In this document: positions 7,199 through 17,191 of the stretch, piece by piece
Numbering within the stretch: position 1 is the stretch's first letter
How the letters are laid out: every line of letters begins with the position of its first letter
Position numbers and translations under genes: made by a program
Source: Bacteroidales bacterium
Lineage (GTDB): Bacteria > Bacteroidota > Bacteroidia > Bacteroidales > UBA932
DNA length: 64,000 bases
Assembly (NCBI GenBank): GCA_028690215.1
Contig: JAQVBQ010000003.1
Span: forward strand, 8,272 to 72,271
Direction: 5' to 3'
Notes under the pieces: generated by a model
Told to the model about the DNA's origin: nothing
What the model saw: only the letters and a program-made list of their open reading frames with translations
The model's database searches: none

Positions 7199-9220
7199 AT
7201 GAAAAAATCAGATTCATTAGCATTTGAAAGAATTTTAAAGCTCCGTAAAGAGCTGGAAGAGCATAACCGAAGATATTATGTTGATAATAAGCCTTCAATC
7301 TCAGACTTCGATTATGATATACTTATGAACGAACTTATAACCCTGGAGAAACGCTATCCTCAATTCTCATCAGAGGTTTCCCCAAGTGTCGTTGTAGGAA
7401 GTGATGTGCAAAGTCAGAACTCTGGTAATCAGTTTGTTCAGGTTGCTCACAAATTTCCTATGCTTTCTATCAGTAATACATATGACAAGACAGAACTTGC
7501 CCTGTTTGATGAAAGAGTCCGCAAAGCATTACAGCACAACGTAAATTATGCTTGTGAGTTAAAAATTGACGGTACAGCCATCTGTCTGACATATATTAAA
7601 GGGGAACTTTCAAGAGCTGTTACCAGAGGTGATGGTTCTGTGGGAGATGATGTTACCCGAAATGTTCTTAAGATTAATTCTATACCAAAAGTTCTGAGTG
7701 GTTCCGGTTTCCCGGAAGAGTTTGAGGTAAGAGGTGAAATATTCATGCCATGGAAATCTTTCGATGAACTGAATCTTAAAAGAGAAGAGAATGAGGAGGA
7801 GTTATTCGCAAATCCAAGAAATGCGGCATCCGGTTCTTTAAAGCTTCTGGATAGTGAGGAGATTGGCAAACGTGGATTACAGGCTCTTTTTTATCACATA
7901 TTATATGATGAAGAGCTTAACTACACAAGCCATTTTCAATTGCTGGAGTCGGCAAGAAACTGGGGACTTCCTACATCTCCCTATGTAACTCTTTGCGAGA
8001 GCATTGAACAAGTAAATGGTTTCCTTGATTTATGGGATGTTGAGAGGACGAGTTTGCCCTATCCAACAGACGGCGTAGTAATAAAAGTAGATAATCTACT
8101 TGATCAGAAGGTGTTGGGCAACACATCAAAATCACCTCGTTGGGCAACTGCTTATAAGTTTAAACCTGAGCAGGCACTTTCAAGGGTAATTTCAGTTGAT
8201 TTTCAGGTTGGAAGAACAGGCGCGGTAACGCCTGTAGCCAATCTTGAACCGGTCCTTTTGTCCGGCACCACCGTAAAGAGAGCTACCCTGCACAATCTGG
8301 ATCAGATCAGAGCTCTGGATCTTCATATTAATGATATGGTATATGTTGAAAAGGGAGGTGAGATAATTCCAAAGATTACTGCAGTTGACCTTTCCAAAAG
8401 AGATAATATTATCTTCCCTGTCGCTTTTCCACAAAACTGCCCTGATTGCGGGACACCTCTTGTAAGAGAAGAGAGTGAGGCTAAACACTATTGTCCGAAT
8501 CAGTTTGGATGTCCGACTCAGATAAAGGCAAAATTCATACACTTCTGCGGTCGGAAAGCTATGGATATACTTGCCGGTGAAGCAACCATAGATCAATTAT
8601 ATGAAAAAGGGTATATATCTGTATTGTCGGATTTATATAAGATTACAGAGGAGCAACTATTGTCGCTTCAGGGGTGGAAAGAGAGAGCGGCAGACAGGTT
8701 CCTTCAAAGTCTTGAAAAATCAAAAAATGCACCATTCTCAAAAGTGCTTTTTGCAATAGGGATAAGATTTGTAGGTGAAATTACTGCAAAGACTCTTGCC
8801 AGGCATTTTGGAAATATTGACAGTATTATATCAGCTAAAAGAGAGGAGCTTCTTCAGGTAGAAGAGGTAGGTGAAAAGCTTGCTGATTCTATATTGGCAT
8901 ACTTTACAGAACCTTCAAACCTGTTGTTGATAAGTGAGTTGAAGCGTCTGGGTATAAATCTTGAGGAGAAACAATCTAAGGAGAGTTTGTCCGACAAGCT
9001 TTTCGGTCTCAATATTGTTATTTCTGGTGTTTTTTCTCTTCCGAGAGAGGAGATAAAGTCAATTATAGAGGCTCATTCAGGAAAATCAGTCAGTTCTGTC
9101 ACTTCAACTACCTCCTATCTTTTAACCGGAGAAAATCCTGGTCCTTCCAAGTTGCAAAAAGCTAAACAGTTGGGAGTCCCGACTATTTCTGAAGCTCAAT
9201 TCATGGCTATGATCAGATAA
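7199..9220 (+). CDS. ligA: NAD-dependent DNA ligase LigA
   Basis: The 673-residue protein is full length. Domain Ia (HNRRYYVDN) comes first, then the adenylation domain with nucleophilic lysine K122 in CELKIDG. The OB fold, a four-cysteine zinc finger (CPDCG...CPNQFGC), helix-hairpin-helix repeats and a C-terminal BRCT domain (about 598-673) follow. It seals nicks in replication and repair using NAD+. It appears to be a single-gene unit, with its own -7 element upstream and an 81-base gap downstream. Confidence 0.98.
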   Translation: MKKSDSLAFERILKLRKELEEHNRRYYVDNKPSISDFDYDILMNELITLEKRYPQFSSEVSPSVVVGSDVQSQNSGNQFVQVAHKFPMLSISNTYDKTELALFDERVRKALQHNVNYACELKIDGTAICLTYIKGELSRAVTRGDGSVGDDVTRNVLKINSIPKVLSGSGFPEEFEVRGEIFMPWKSFDELNLKREENEEELFANPRNAASGSLKLLDSEEIGKRGLQALFYHILYDEELNYTSHFQLLESARNWGLPTSPYVTLCESIEQVNGFLDLWDVERTSLPYPTDGVVIKVDNLLDQKVLGNTSKSPRWATAYKFKPEQALSRVISVDFQVGRTGAVTPVANLEPVLLSGTTVKRATLHNLDQIRALDLHINDMVYVEKGGEIIPKITAVDLSKRDNIIFPVAFPQNCPDCGTPLVREESEAKHYCPNQFGCPTQIKAKFIHFCGRKAMDILAGEATIDQLYEKGYISVLSDLYKITEEQLLSLQGWKERAADRFLQSLEKSKNAPFSKVLFAIGIRFVGEITAKTLARHFGNIDSIISAKREELLQVEEVGEKLADSILAYFTEPSNLLLISELKRLGINLEEKQSKESLSDKLFGLNIVISGVFSLPREEIKSIIEAHSGKSVSSVTSTTSYLLTGENPGPSKLQKAKQLGVPTISEAQFMAMIR

Positions 9221-9258
9221 TTCGTGTTTTGGTAAAACAGGAATTTTTATTATATTTA

Positions 9259-9274
9259 TATCTTATAATAGATA
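9259..9274. promoter_or_regulatory. Short inverted repeat TATCT-N6-AGATA upstream of the flavodiiron gene
   Basis: A perfect 5-base dyad with a 6-base TATAAT spacer lies about 28 bases upstream of the flavodiiron start in an AT-rich gap. It could be an operator near the promoter, but a dyad this short can occur by chance here. No TAnnTTTG element is obvious in the gap. Confidence 0.3.
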
Positions 9275-9301
9275 ACTCAATTAAGAAAAGTTTTTGTTTT
9301 G

Positions 9302-10480
9302 ATGAAAAAGATAGTAGTAAGTAATAGAATACATTATATTGGTGCTAATGACAGAAGAAAAGCCCTTTTTGAGAATAACTGGCCATTGCCACAAGGTGTT
9401 GCTTATAACTCATATTTGATATCGGATGATAAATCACTTCTAATAGACACGCTGGAGTTCGGCTCTAAAGATGACTATATAGATGAGATTGAGTCAATTT
9501 TGCAGGGTAAACCACTTGATTACCTTGTTGTAAATCACATGGAACCGGATCATTCAAGTATGATTGGTCTCCTTTTGAGGGTTTTCCCCTCAATGAAGAT
9601 AATTGGGAACAACAAGACATTCAAAATATTAGAGGCATACTATAAGTTGAAACCCGGGCAATTTTTTGAAGTCTGCGACGGTGAGGAGCTGGATCTCGGT
9701 TATCATAAACTTAAGTTTGTAATGACACCTTGGGTTCATTGGCCGGAGACAATGATGACATATGATATGACTGATAAGGTCTTATTCTCTTGTGATGCAT
9801 TCGGATCCTTTGGGACTCTGGATGGAGGTGTATTTGATGATGAGATTGATTTTGAAGCTCGTTATGAGGGTGAGATGCTTAGGTACTATTCTAATATAGT
9901 AGGCAAGTACAGTAATATGGTACAGAAGGCTTTGGCAAAACTTGAAGGAGTTCCGGTGAAATTTGTGTGTCCTTCCCATGGTCCTGTCTGGCGCAAAGAT
10001 CCGATTAAGGTAATATCTCTGTATGACAAATGGAGCAAGTATGAGTCTGAACAGGGAGTTGTCATTGCCTTCGCTTCGATGTACGGCAATACAGAAAAAA
10101 TGGCTGACTATATTGCAAGGCTGATTGCAGAAAAAGGAGAAAAGAATATTATTATTCATGATGTCTCTAAGACACACATCTCCTATATAATTAGGGATAT
10201 ATGGAAATACAACACACTTATACTGGGTTCATGTGCATATAATGCAGGCATGCATCCTATGATGGCTCAGTTGTGCCATGAATTGGAGGTTGCAGCTCCC
10301 AAGAACAAGAGATACTCTCTGTTCGGTTCATACAGCTGGAGTGGAGGCGGACTTAAGATGCTTGAGTCTTTCTCATCAAAAATGTCATGGCAGTTGGCAG
10401 AAAAACCGGTAGAGGTTCTGGGTATTCCTGATTATGATAAAATGGAAGGTTTTATTTCAATTGCTGATAAATTGATATAA
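9302..10480 (+). CDS. Flavodiiron protein (class A, O2/NO reductase)
   Basis: The track begins at TTG 9299, but an ATG one codon later (9302) is the better start, giving 392 residues. The N-terminal metallo-beta-lactamase-like domain carries the diiron ligands in VNHMEPDHSSM (H79, E81, D83), then WVHWPETM and SCDAFGSFG. A C-terminal flavodoxin domain begins at VIAFASMYGNTEKMADYIA. There is no rubredoxin or flavin-reductase extension, so it needs an outside electron donor. The family scavenges O2 or NO in anaerobes. It is followed after 2 bases by a thioesterase gene and likely starts an operon running through hydG and spoT. Confidence 0.95.
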   Translation: MKKIVVSNRIHYIGANDRRKALFENNWPLPQGVAYNSYLISDDKSLLIDTLEFGSKDDYIDEIESILQGKPLDYLVVNHMEPDHSSMIGLLLRVFPSMKIIGNNKTFKILEAYYKLKPGQFFEVCDGEELDLGYHKLKFVMTPWVHWPETMMTYDMTDKVLFSCDAFGSFGTLDGGVFDDEIDFEARYEGEMLRYYSNIVGKYSNMVQKALAKLEGVPVKFVCPSHGPVWRKDPIKVISLYDKWSKYESEQGVVIAFASMYGNTEKMADYIARLIAEKGEKNIIIHDVSKTHISYIIRDIWKYNTLILGSCAYNAGMHPMMAQLCHELEVAAPKNKRYSLFGSYSWSGGGLKMLESFSSKMSWQLAEKPVEVLGIPDYDKMEGFISIADKLI

Positions 10481-10482
10481 TT

Positions 10483-10854
10483 ATGGAAACAGGCAAAAAA
10501 TTGATAATTGAAAAGCTTGTCACAGAGACTGACACTGCGGAGTATTATGGATCAGGCCTGCTAAAGGTCTTTGCTACTCCCGCCATGATTGCGCTGATGG
10601 AAAAATCGGCACACTTGTTGGCAAAATTTTCATTGCCTTCAAATCAGGATACAGTCGGGATTGAAGTGAACATCAAGCATACAAGGGCTACTCCACTTGG
10701 AGCGAAAGTGTATGCTGAAGCTGAACTTATTGAAATTGACAACAAAAAACTAACATTTTCAGTCGTTGCCTTCGATGAAATGGGAGAGATAGGAAGGGGT
10801 ACCCATATGAGGTATATTATCAATCCTACAAAATTCATGGGTAAAATATCTTGA
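10483..10854 (+). CDS. Hotdog-fold thioesterase (fluoroacetyl-CoA-thioesterase-like)
   Basis: This 123-residue single-domain protein has the hotdog pattern of FlK-like thioesterases: TPAMIALMEKSAH in the central helix, then GIEVNIKHTRATPLGAKVYAEAEL along the sheet. It probably hydrolyses a small acyl-CoA or protects CoA pools; the substrate is unknown. It starts 2 bases after the flavodiiron gene and overlaps the next gene by 4 bases, so it belongs to the same transcript. Confidence 0.85.
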   Translation: METGKKLIIEKLVTETDTAEYYGSGLLKVFATPAMIALMEKSAHLLAKFSLPSNQDTVGIEVNIKHTRATPLGAKVYAEAELIEIDNKKLTFSVVAFDEMGEIGRGTHMRYIINPTKFMGKIS

Positions 10855-11798
10855 AGAAAATACCGGTAAAACACACTTATCAAAGGGTGCTCAAGTTCAT
10901 CATGGTTGACATCTGGCATCTGGATTTATCCGAGCTGAGTATCATGAGGGCACGGATGATAAGGTATCTTAAAGCTTTTATTATTACAGTCAGAGGTTTC
11001 ACTTCTGACAAAGTTAATCTCCAGGCGCAAAGCCTTACATACTTCTCCACGATGTCTGTAGTACCATTTGTTGCAGTTGTCTTTGCTGTTACAAACGGAT
11101 TTGGATATGGCAGTGAGATGGAAAATTTGATTTATAAGTATTTTGAGGGAAATGAATTGATTATTAATTACCTGTTGAAATTTGCAGGTAATATTGTTAC
11201 CTCTCTTGAGAATGGTATATTTGGAATGATAACATTCTTGATGCTTATATCTACGGTAATTTTTCTGATGCTGAATATAGAAAAGGCATTCAATGATATT
11301 TGGAAGGTCTCCGGAGGCCGTCCCATACATAAAAGATTGACCTACTACCCTATTCTACTTTTAGTCTCTCCATTTGTCGTATTGATATTTATGTCATTGG
11401 GGCTAATATACACTGATTCCTTAAAATCAATAGGACTGGAGGTTGACTGGATTATTCCTATTACATCAATTTTCACTTGGATTATACTTTATGGTGTGGT
11501 AGTTGTTGTATTTACAATGATGTATTTTTTAATACCAAATACTAAAGTTAAATTTGCTGCGGCATTCAATTCGGCATTAATACTTGCGCTGGCTTTTATT
11601 GTCGTTCAGGTGTTTTATGTAGAAACGCAATTGCTTGTTTCGGGACTCAATGCTGTATATGGAGTTTTTGCTGCCATTCCTCTTTTTCTGGTTTGGATGA
11701 ACATCAGTTGGACTCTAATACTGTTTGGTGCGGAACTTTCACATGCGTTCCAGAATGTTGACAATTATACAATAGATCATGAACAGGATATTATCTGA
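10851..11798 (+). CDS. YihY/BrkB-family inner-membrane protein
   Basis: The 315-residue protein has about six hydrophobic helices and the YihY-family entry motif LQAQSLTYFSTMSVVPF. The best start is TTG at 10851, overlapping the previous stop, because family conservation begins before the first internal Met (residue 18, near FIMVDIW). The function is unsettled; older names such as ribonuclease BN or serum-resistance factor are not supported for this family. Its 3' end overlaps hydG by 20 bases. Confidence 0.85.
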   Translation: MKKIPVKHTYQRVLKFIMVDIWHLDLSELSIMRARMIRYLKAFIITVRGFTSDKVNLQAQSLTYFSTMSVVPFVAVVFAVTNGFGYGSEMENLIYKYFEGNELIINYLLKFAGNIVTSLENGIFGMITFLMLISTVIFLMLNIEKAFNDIWKVSGGRPIHKRLTYYPILLLVSPFVVLIFMSLGLIYTDSLKSIGLEVDWIIPITSIFTWIILYGVVVVVFTMMYFLIPNTKVKFAAAFNSALILALAFIVVQVFYVETQLLVSGLNAVYGVFAAIPLFLVWMNISWTLILFGAELSHAFQNVDNYTIDHEQDII

Positions 11799-13191
11799 AA
11801 ATGCAGTGGACTTTATAGATGACTCTCTGCTGCATTCATTAATTAAGAACACAAAAGAGGACAAAGCCCGTCTCAGGGATATATTCGACAAGAGTAAGGC
11901 TAAACAGGCCCTCTCTCTTGAAGAGACAGCCGCCCTCCTTGCAATCGAATCTCCGGAAGGTCTGGAGGAACTCTACCAGACTGCACGCGATTTGAAGAGA
12001 TCGATATATGGTAACCGTATAGTTCTCTTTGCTCCACTCTATATAGGTAACAATTGTATCAATAATTGCACCTATTGCGGCTTCAGAAGTTCCCTCAAAG
12101 ATGCTGTAAGAAAAACTCTTTCAGATCAGGAACTTGTTGCTGAAGTGGCTTCTCTGGAGAGAGAGGGTCACAAAAGGCTCATTCTTGTATATGGTGAGCA
12201 CCCTAAATATACACCAGAGTTTATAGCAAGTACAGTAAGAACCTGCTATAATGTCAAGGTAGGAAAAGGTGAAATCAGACGGGTAAACATAAATGCCGCC
12301 CCTATGAGTGTTGAGGGATTCAGAACAGTAAAAGAGTCAGGAATCGGAACTTTCCAGGTTTTCCAGGAGACCTATCATAGAGAGACATATGCCAAGTACC
12401 ATCCGGTAAACACCGTGAAGGGAGATTATATGTGGCGTCTTAATGCCATGGACAGGGCGTTTGAAGGAGGAATTGACGATATGGGTATCGGAGCATTGTT
12501 TGGACTGTATGACTGGAGATATGATGTTCTTGGCTTGATAAGCCATGCTATTCACTTGCAGAAGACTTACGGTGTAGGACCTCATACAATCAGTTTTCCT
12601 CGTATTAAACCGGCATTTGGTCTAAATTTAGATTTACCTTACGAGGTATCCGATAACCAATTTAAGCATCTTGTTGCAACTTTAAGACTGTCAGTTCCTT
12701 ACACTGGACTAATCATGACTGCAAGGGAGAGTGCTGAAATCAGAGATGAGGTAATTGAGTTTGGTGTTTCTCAGATAGATGCCGGTACAAGACTTGAAAT
12801 CGGCGGTTATCAGGAGAAGAGAGAACTCAAACAAAATCTTGACAGAGAACAGTTTGAGGTTGGAGACCAGAGAGAGTTGGATGCTGTGATACGTTGGCTG
12901 CTAAACAGAGAGTTTATTCCTAGTTTCTGTACTTCATGTTACAGGGTTGGAAGGACTGGTGAACACTTTATGGAATATGCAATACCAGGTTTTATCGGTA
13001 ATTTCTGTACACCAAATGCAATGTTGACTCTTACTGAATATCTTGAGGATTATTCATCAGAGGAGACTAAACAGGCTGGTTACAAGCTTATTGCCAATGA
13101 GCTGGCAAAAATAAAGGATCCGGCAAGGCGTGAGGATATTTCAGGAAAGATTGAACAGATAAAAAGAGGAAAAAGAGATCTTTTATATTAA
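11779..13191 (+). CDS. hydG: HydG, radical SAM tyrosine lyase of [FeFe]-hydrogenase maturation
   Basis: The 470-residue protein shows both HydG cluster sites. The radical-SAM CX3CX2C is C93, C97 and C100 in NCINNCTYCGF. The C-terminal CX2CX22C (FCTSCYRVG ... NFCTPN) holds the auxiliary cluster that separates HydG from ThiH, HydE and BioB. HydG splits tyrosine to make the CO and CN ligands of the H-cluster. HydE, HydF and the hydrogenase are not in this window. It overlaps the YihY gene by 20 bases, and spoT follows 3 bases later. Confidence 0.95.
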   Translation: MNRILSENAVDFIDDSLLHSLIKNTKEDKARLRDIFDKSKAKQALSLEETAALLAIESPEGLEELYQTARDLKRSIYGNRIVLFAPLYIGNNCINNCTYCGFRSSLKDAVRKTLSDQELVAEVASLEREGHKRLILVYGEHPKYTPEFIASTVRTCYNVKVGKGEIRRVNINAAPMSVEGFRTVKESGIGTFQVFQETYHRETYAKYHPVNTVKGDYMWRLNAMDRAFEGGIDDMGIGALFGLYDWRYDVLGLISHAIHLQKTYGVGPHTISFPRIKPAFGLNLDLPYEVSDNQFKHLVATLRLSVPYTGLIMTARESAEIRDEVIEFGVSQIDAGTRLEIGGYQEKRELKQNLDREQFEVGDQRELDAVIRWLLNREFIPSFCTSCYRVGRTGEHFMEYAIPGFIGNFCTPNAMLTLTEYLEDYSSEETKQAGYKLIANELAKIKDPARREDISGKIEQIKRGKRDLLY

Positions 13192-13194
13192 TAA

Positions 13195-15390
13195 ATGGAC
13201 ATATTTACTCCGGAAGATAATGCTCTGATAGAGCGGGAATTTGAAGAATTAAGGTTGGCAAGTCTGAAAAGATGTGCCGATCAGGCTGAATATGAGATTG
13301 TCCTTAAAGCTTTTGATTTTGCCCGTTCTGCACATAATGGCGTAAGAAGGCGTTCCGGTGAACCCTATATTATTCACCCTATTTGTGTTGCAAAAATTGT
13401 AGTACAGGAGATAGGACTTGGATATAAATCGATCGTCAGTGCCCTAATACATGATGTCGTAGAGGACACTGAATACAATATTGAGGATATTGAGAGGCTC
13501 TTCGGTGCAAAAATTGCGTCGTTGGTAGATGGCCTGACCAAGATCAAGAGTGCTTTTGACAGCACAACTACAGGGCAGGCAGAAAATTTTAAAAGGATTT
13601 TACTTACATTGAATGATGATGTCAGGGTTATTTTGATTAAACTCGCTGACAGACTTCATAATATGAGGACTATCGAGTCTATGCCCCAGCTCAAAAAAGA
13701 CAAGATTCTCAGTGAGACAATGTATATTTTTATTCCTTTGGCACACAGGCTGGGGCTCTATAGCATCAAATCCGAGATGGAGAATATCTGGCTGAAGCAG
13801 TCTATACCGAATGAGTATGAGGAGATTCAGGAACAGATTGCAAAAACTGTTGCAGAGAGAGGTTGTGCGATTGATCAGTTTATTGAACCAATTTCTGAAA
13901 GTCTTCGTCAGGATAACTTTGAATTTACAATCTCCAAAAGGACCAAGACCCCCTACTCCATCTGGAGAAAGATGGTGGAGAAGAACATCCCGTTTGACCA
14001 GGTATATGACCTGTTTGCCGTTAGAATAGTCTTTGAACCAAAGGATAATCAGCCTGAAAGAGTTCAGTGCTGGCATATTTACTCTCTTATTACTGAGACA
14101 TACCTCTCCAAGACAGACAGAATCAGAGACTGGGTGAGTACTCCAAAAGTAAACGGATACGAGGCTTTACACTGTACAGTTTTGGGAAAACTTGGAAACT
14201 GGATAGAGGTTCAGATCCGGTCAAAGAGGATGGACGATGTAGCAGAGAGAGGAATAGCGGCTCACTGGGCATATAAAGGGGCAACTCCTACTGAAAATGA
14301 GCTCGAAAACTGGCTGAATAGGGTTCGCGAAGTTCTTGAGAATCCGGATGTAAACGCACTGACGTTTCTTGACAATTTTCATAAAGAGCTGTTTGCATCG
14401 GAGATCTTTGCATTTACTCCGAAGGGTGAGTCGGTTTCTCTTCCCAAAGGCTCCACCGCACTTGATTTTGCCTATGCAATTCACAGCGAGGTGGGAAATA
14501 AAGCCATTGCAGCCAAAGTAAATTATAAGCTTGTTCCGCTCTCTTATGTTTTACGCAACGGGGATCAATTGGAGATTATTACTGCGGAATCTCAGAGACC
14601 TCACCGAGAGTGGCTGGATTTCATAAAGACTCCAAAAGCGAGATTCCATATAATGGATGTTCTTAACGCTGAAGTTAAAGCGTTGATGCGTGATGGTCAG
14701 GCAAAATTGACAGCGAAGTTAAAGGAGCTCAATATTACATCGGATCCCGCTATCTACAAGAAACTGCTGGATATTTACAAGCAAAAGGATAAAGAAGAAC
14801 TGGTGTCACGTATAGGTGCATCATTGATTGATTTGTCCGATCTGAAGGATAAACTTGGAAAATATGAGTCCAAAGGGCCCCTTATTAAGTTGAAAAAGAG
14901 TTCCAAGGAGGATTTTCTTTTGGAGGAAAATCCTATGGACAAGACACTTACTTATGTGATAGCTTCCTGTTGCGGTGCTATTCCGGGAGATCCTGTTATT
15001 GGTTTTCAGGATGAAAATGGCAAGGTTATTGTCCATAAGAAGAGTTGCCCTAAGGCGATATCCCTTGCGGCCAGTGTTGCTGAAAGGATTGTTAGGGTAA
15101 AATGGGCAATCCACTCGAATCTCTCCTTTTTGGCCAGAGTTACCATGAAGGGGCTTGATAGAAAAGGAATTCTCAATGAATTGACTCAGATTATTGCTAA
15201 GGTGATGAATATCAATATCAGAAAGGTTAGTATAGATACTCATGACAATATTTTTGACGGATGTATAGATCTTGATGTCCACAACAAAGAGGACCTTGAC
15301 AAACTAATTAAGGAGCTCTCTCATGTAAAAGGAATTGAGAGTGTAATCAGAACTGAAATAAAAGATAATACGATTAATGAAAACAAATAA
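13195..15390 (+). CDS. Bifunctional (p)ppGpp synthetase/hydrolase (RelA/SpoT family)
   Basis: The 731-residue protein has all Rel/SpoT domains in order: HD hydrolase with H61 and HDVVEDT (86-92), the synthetase domain with DLFAVRIVFEP and PKVNGYEALHC, the TGS domain (FAFTPKGESVSLPKG), a helical and cysteine-containing region (IASCCGAIPGD), and a C-terminal ACT domain. Because the hydrolase motif is intact, it should both make and degrade the stringent alarmone. It starts 3 bases after hydG, and its last 14 bases overlap the next gene. Confidence 0.95.
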   Translation: MDIFTPEDNALIEREFEELRLASLKRCADQAEYEIVLKAFDFARSAHNGVRRRSGEPYIIHPICVAKIVVQEIGLGYKSIVSALIHDVVEDTEYNIEDIERLFGAKIASLVDGLTKIKSAFDSTTTGQAENFKRILLTLNDDVRVILIKLADRLHNMRTIESMPQLKKDKILSETMYIFIPLAHRLGLYSIKSEMENIWLKQSIPNEYEEIQEQIAKTVAERGCAIDQFIEPISESLRQDNFEFTISKRTKTPYSIWRKMVEKNIPFDQVYDLFAVRIVFEPKDNQPERVQCWHIYSLITETYLSKTDRIRDWVSTPKVNGYEALHCTVLGKLGNWIEVQIRSKRMDDVAERGIAAHWAYKGATPTENELENWLNRVREVLENPDVNALTFLDNFHKELFASEIFAFTPKGESVSLPKGSTALDFAYAIHSEVGNKAIAAKVNYKLVPLSYVLRNGDQLEIITAESQRPHREWLDFIKTPKARFHIMDVLNAEVKALMRDGQAKLTAKLKELNITSDPAIYKKLLDIYKQKDKEELVSRIGASLIDLSDLKDKLGKYESKGPLIKLKKSSKEDFLLEENPMDKTLTYVIASCCGAIPGDPVIGFQDENGKVIVHKKSCPKAISLAASVAERIVRVKWAIHSNLSFLARVTMKGLDRKGILNELTQIIAKVMNINIRKVSIDTHDNIFDGCIDLDVHNKEDLDKLIKELSHVKGIESVIRTEIKDNTINENK

Positions 15391-17191
15391 GATACTGGTA
15401 TCGATCTTATTGATAGCTGTTATAGCTGCGGCTCATTCATGTGCTAACACCTCCGCTCCCCCTTCAGGAGGGCCAAAAGATACACTGTCCCCTGTGCTTC
15501 TTAAGGTATTACCCGATTCAAATAAAACCAATTTTCCAAGGAAGGGAGGGAAGGTTGAGCTTCGGTTTAATGAATATGTGGTAATAAAAGATGCCCCGAA
15601 ATTAATATATCTATCTCCTCCTCAAAAAAAGATGCTGGAGACAAAAATAAAAGGGAAGAGCGTTGTGGTTACATTTCCCGAAGAGCTTGACTCTGCTGTT
15701 ACCTACTCTATCAATTTCAGCAGTTCAATCTCCGACAATAATGAAGGAAATCCATTTTATCCGTATGTCTATCCTTTTTCAACCGGAGAAACGATTGACA
15801 CTATGATTCAGTCCGGCACCGTGATGAATTATCAGACATTGTTGCCTATTGAGAATGTAGTTGTAGGCTACTTTAACAATATACCAGATTCATCTATAAG
15901 CAAGACATATCCATCTGTGATGGCAAAAAGTGATAAGTGGGGCTATTTTACTGCCCGTTACCTGAAGAATACTCCATACAGGGTCATTGCATTCAAGGAT
16001 GATAATAATAATAATCTCTATGATTCCGGTACAGAGCTTGTGGGGTTTCTGGATTCTCTTCAGACACCCACTCTGCCATTAACTAAGGGAATGAAAGAGA
16101 CTGAGTATGTTAAGGAGAAGGATACTCTAAAAGCTTTGTCCAGACCTTATGAGAATGTATTATATATGTTCAAGGAGATATCATCAACTCAATATATTAA
16201 AGACAGTAAAAGACCACAGAGAAGGATGGCATATATCACTTTCAGGGCTCCGGGAGTGAGGATTGACTCTATGGGCTTCAGAGGTGTTGACTCTTCAAAG
16301 GTCCTTTCTCAGTTTAACATTACAAGAGATAGTCTTGTACTTTGGATCAAGGACACTCTCTTGGTTGTTCCGGATACTATGCATTTTGATATAAAATACT
16401 ATAAAACAGACACGTTAAATAGGCTTGTGCTTGAAAAAGAGTCGGTTAAGTTGATATCTGTCACTAAAAAGAGAACTTCTGAGGATGTCAAATTGTCCAC
16501 TGGAAAGGGTAAGAAATTTGATGAAAAAGAGAAACGGAAGGATTTGCTGGAGCTTAGAGTAGAGGCTGAACCATCTATGATTGAGCAGATTGGATATAAA
16601 TTGATTTTCCCTGCACTGCCGGTAAAGATTAAATTAGATTCAATCAAGGTTAAATCATTGAGTCCCAAAGGAATTAAGGCTGAGGAGAAGTATACATTTG
16701 TAAAGGATAGCGTTGAAAATTTATGGTATTATGTGAGGTTTAAAAATAAAGTTCTTCCAGGTTTTACCTACACGCTTTCCATACCTGAAAGGACATTTAC
16801 TGATGTCTACAGATATACCAATGATTCAATAAATGTTCCTGTAATGTTGCCTAACACAGATAAGTTGGCACAGCTCACTCTAAATATTACCGGTACTAAA
16901 GGATCACATGTGGTTGAATTGACCAATCAGACAAGGGATAAAGTATTCCGTACATACAAGATTCTGAAGGACACCGTACTGGTATTTCCTTACATTCAGC
17001 CCGGAATTTATAGTATTCGTATTACACAGGACATAAATGGAAATGGAATATTGGATACAGGTAACCTCACGGAGAGGAGACAGCCGGAAATGGTCAGACT
17101 TGTTAAATTGCCAAATGGGAATAATCTTATAGAATTAAAGGAGGGGATGGAATTGGAACAGAGTGTTAACTTAAAGGAGATTTTCAAGTGA
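15377..17191 (+). CDS. Lipoprotein with N-terminal Ig-like (Big_5/SbsA) domain
   Basis: The 604-residue protein begins with a lipoprotein signal ending AAAHSC (Cys22). It continues with the PPSGGPKDTLSPV segment typical of a conserved Bacteroidota family, then an Ig-like Big_5 domain (about 40-140; VELRFNEYVV, VVVTFPEELDSAVTY). The rest is beta-rich, ending with a prealbumin-like segment (GIYSIRITQDINGNGILDTG). Its role is unknown, though a periplasmic or outer-membrane structural role is likely. The start lies inside the end of spoT, and the next gene overlaps by 4 bases (GTGA). Confidence 0.75.
   Translation: MKTNKILVSILLIAVIAAAHSCANTSAPPSGGPKDTLSPVLLKVLPDSNKTNFPRKGGKVELRFNEYVVIKDAPKLIYLSPPQKKMLETKIKGKSVVVTFPEELDSAVTYSINFSSSISDNNEGNPFYPYVYPFSTGETIDTMIQSGTVMNYQTLLPIENVVVGYFNNIPDSSISKTYPSVMAKSDKWGYFTARYLKNTPYRVIAFKDDNNNNLYDSGTELVGFLDSLQTPTLPLTKGMKETEYVKEKDTLKALSRPYENVLYMFKEISSTQYIKDSKRPQRRMAYITFRAPGVRIDSMGFRGVDSSKVLSQFNITRDSLVLWIKDTLLVVPDTMHFDIKYYKTDTLNRLVLEKESVKLISVTKKRTSEDVKLSTGKGKKFDEKEKRKDLLELRVEAEPSMIEQIGYKLIFPALPVKIKLDSIKVKSLSPKGIKAEEKYTFVKDSVENLWYYVRFKNKVLPGFTYTLSIPERTFTDVYRYTNDSINVPVMLPNTDKLAQLTLNITGTKGSHVVELTNQTRDKVFRTYKILKDTVLVFPYIQPGIYSIRITQDINGNGILDTGNLTERRQPEMVRLVKLPNGNNLIELKEGMELEQSVNLKEIFK

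Noticed and set aside
9225-9239. Hairpin TGTTTT-GGT-AAAACA after ligA as a terminator
   Set aside because: The 6-base AT-rich stem is too weak and a GGAA interrupts before the T run.
10851-11798. Ribonuclease BN / virulence factor naming for the YihY protein
   Set aside because: Those names come from early misassignments; the protein is simply a YihY-family membrane protein.
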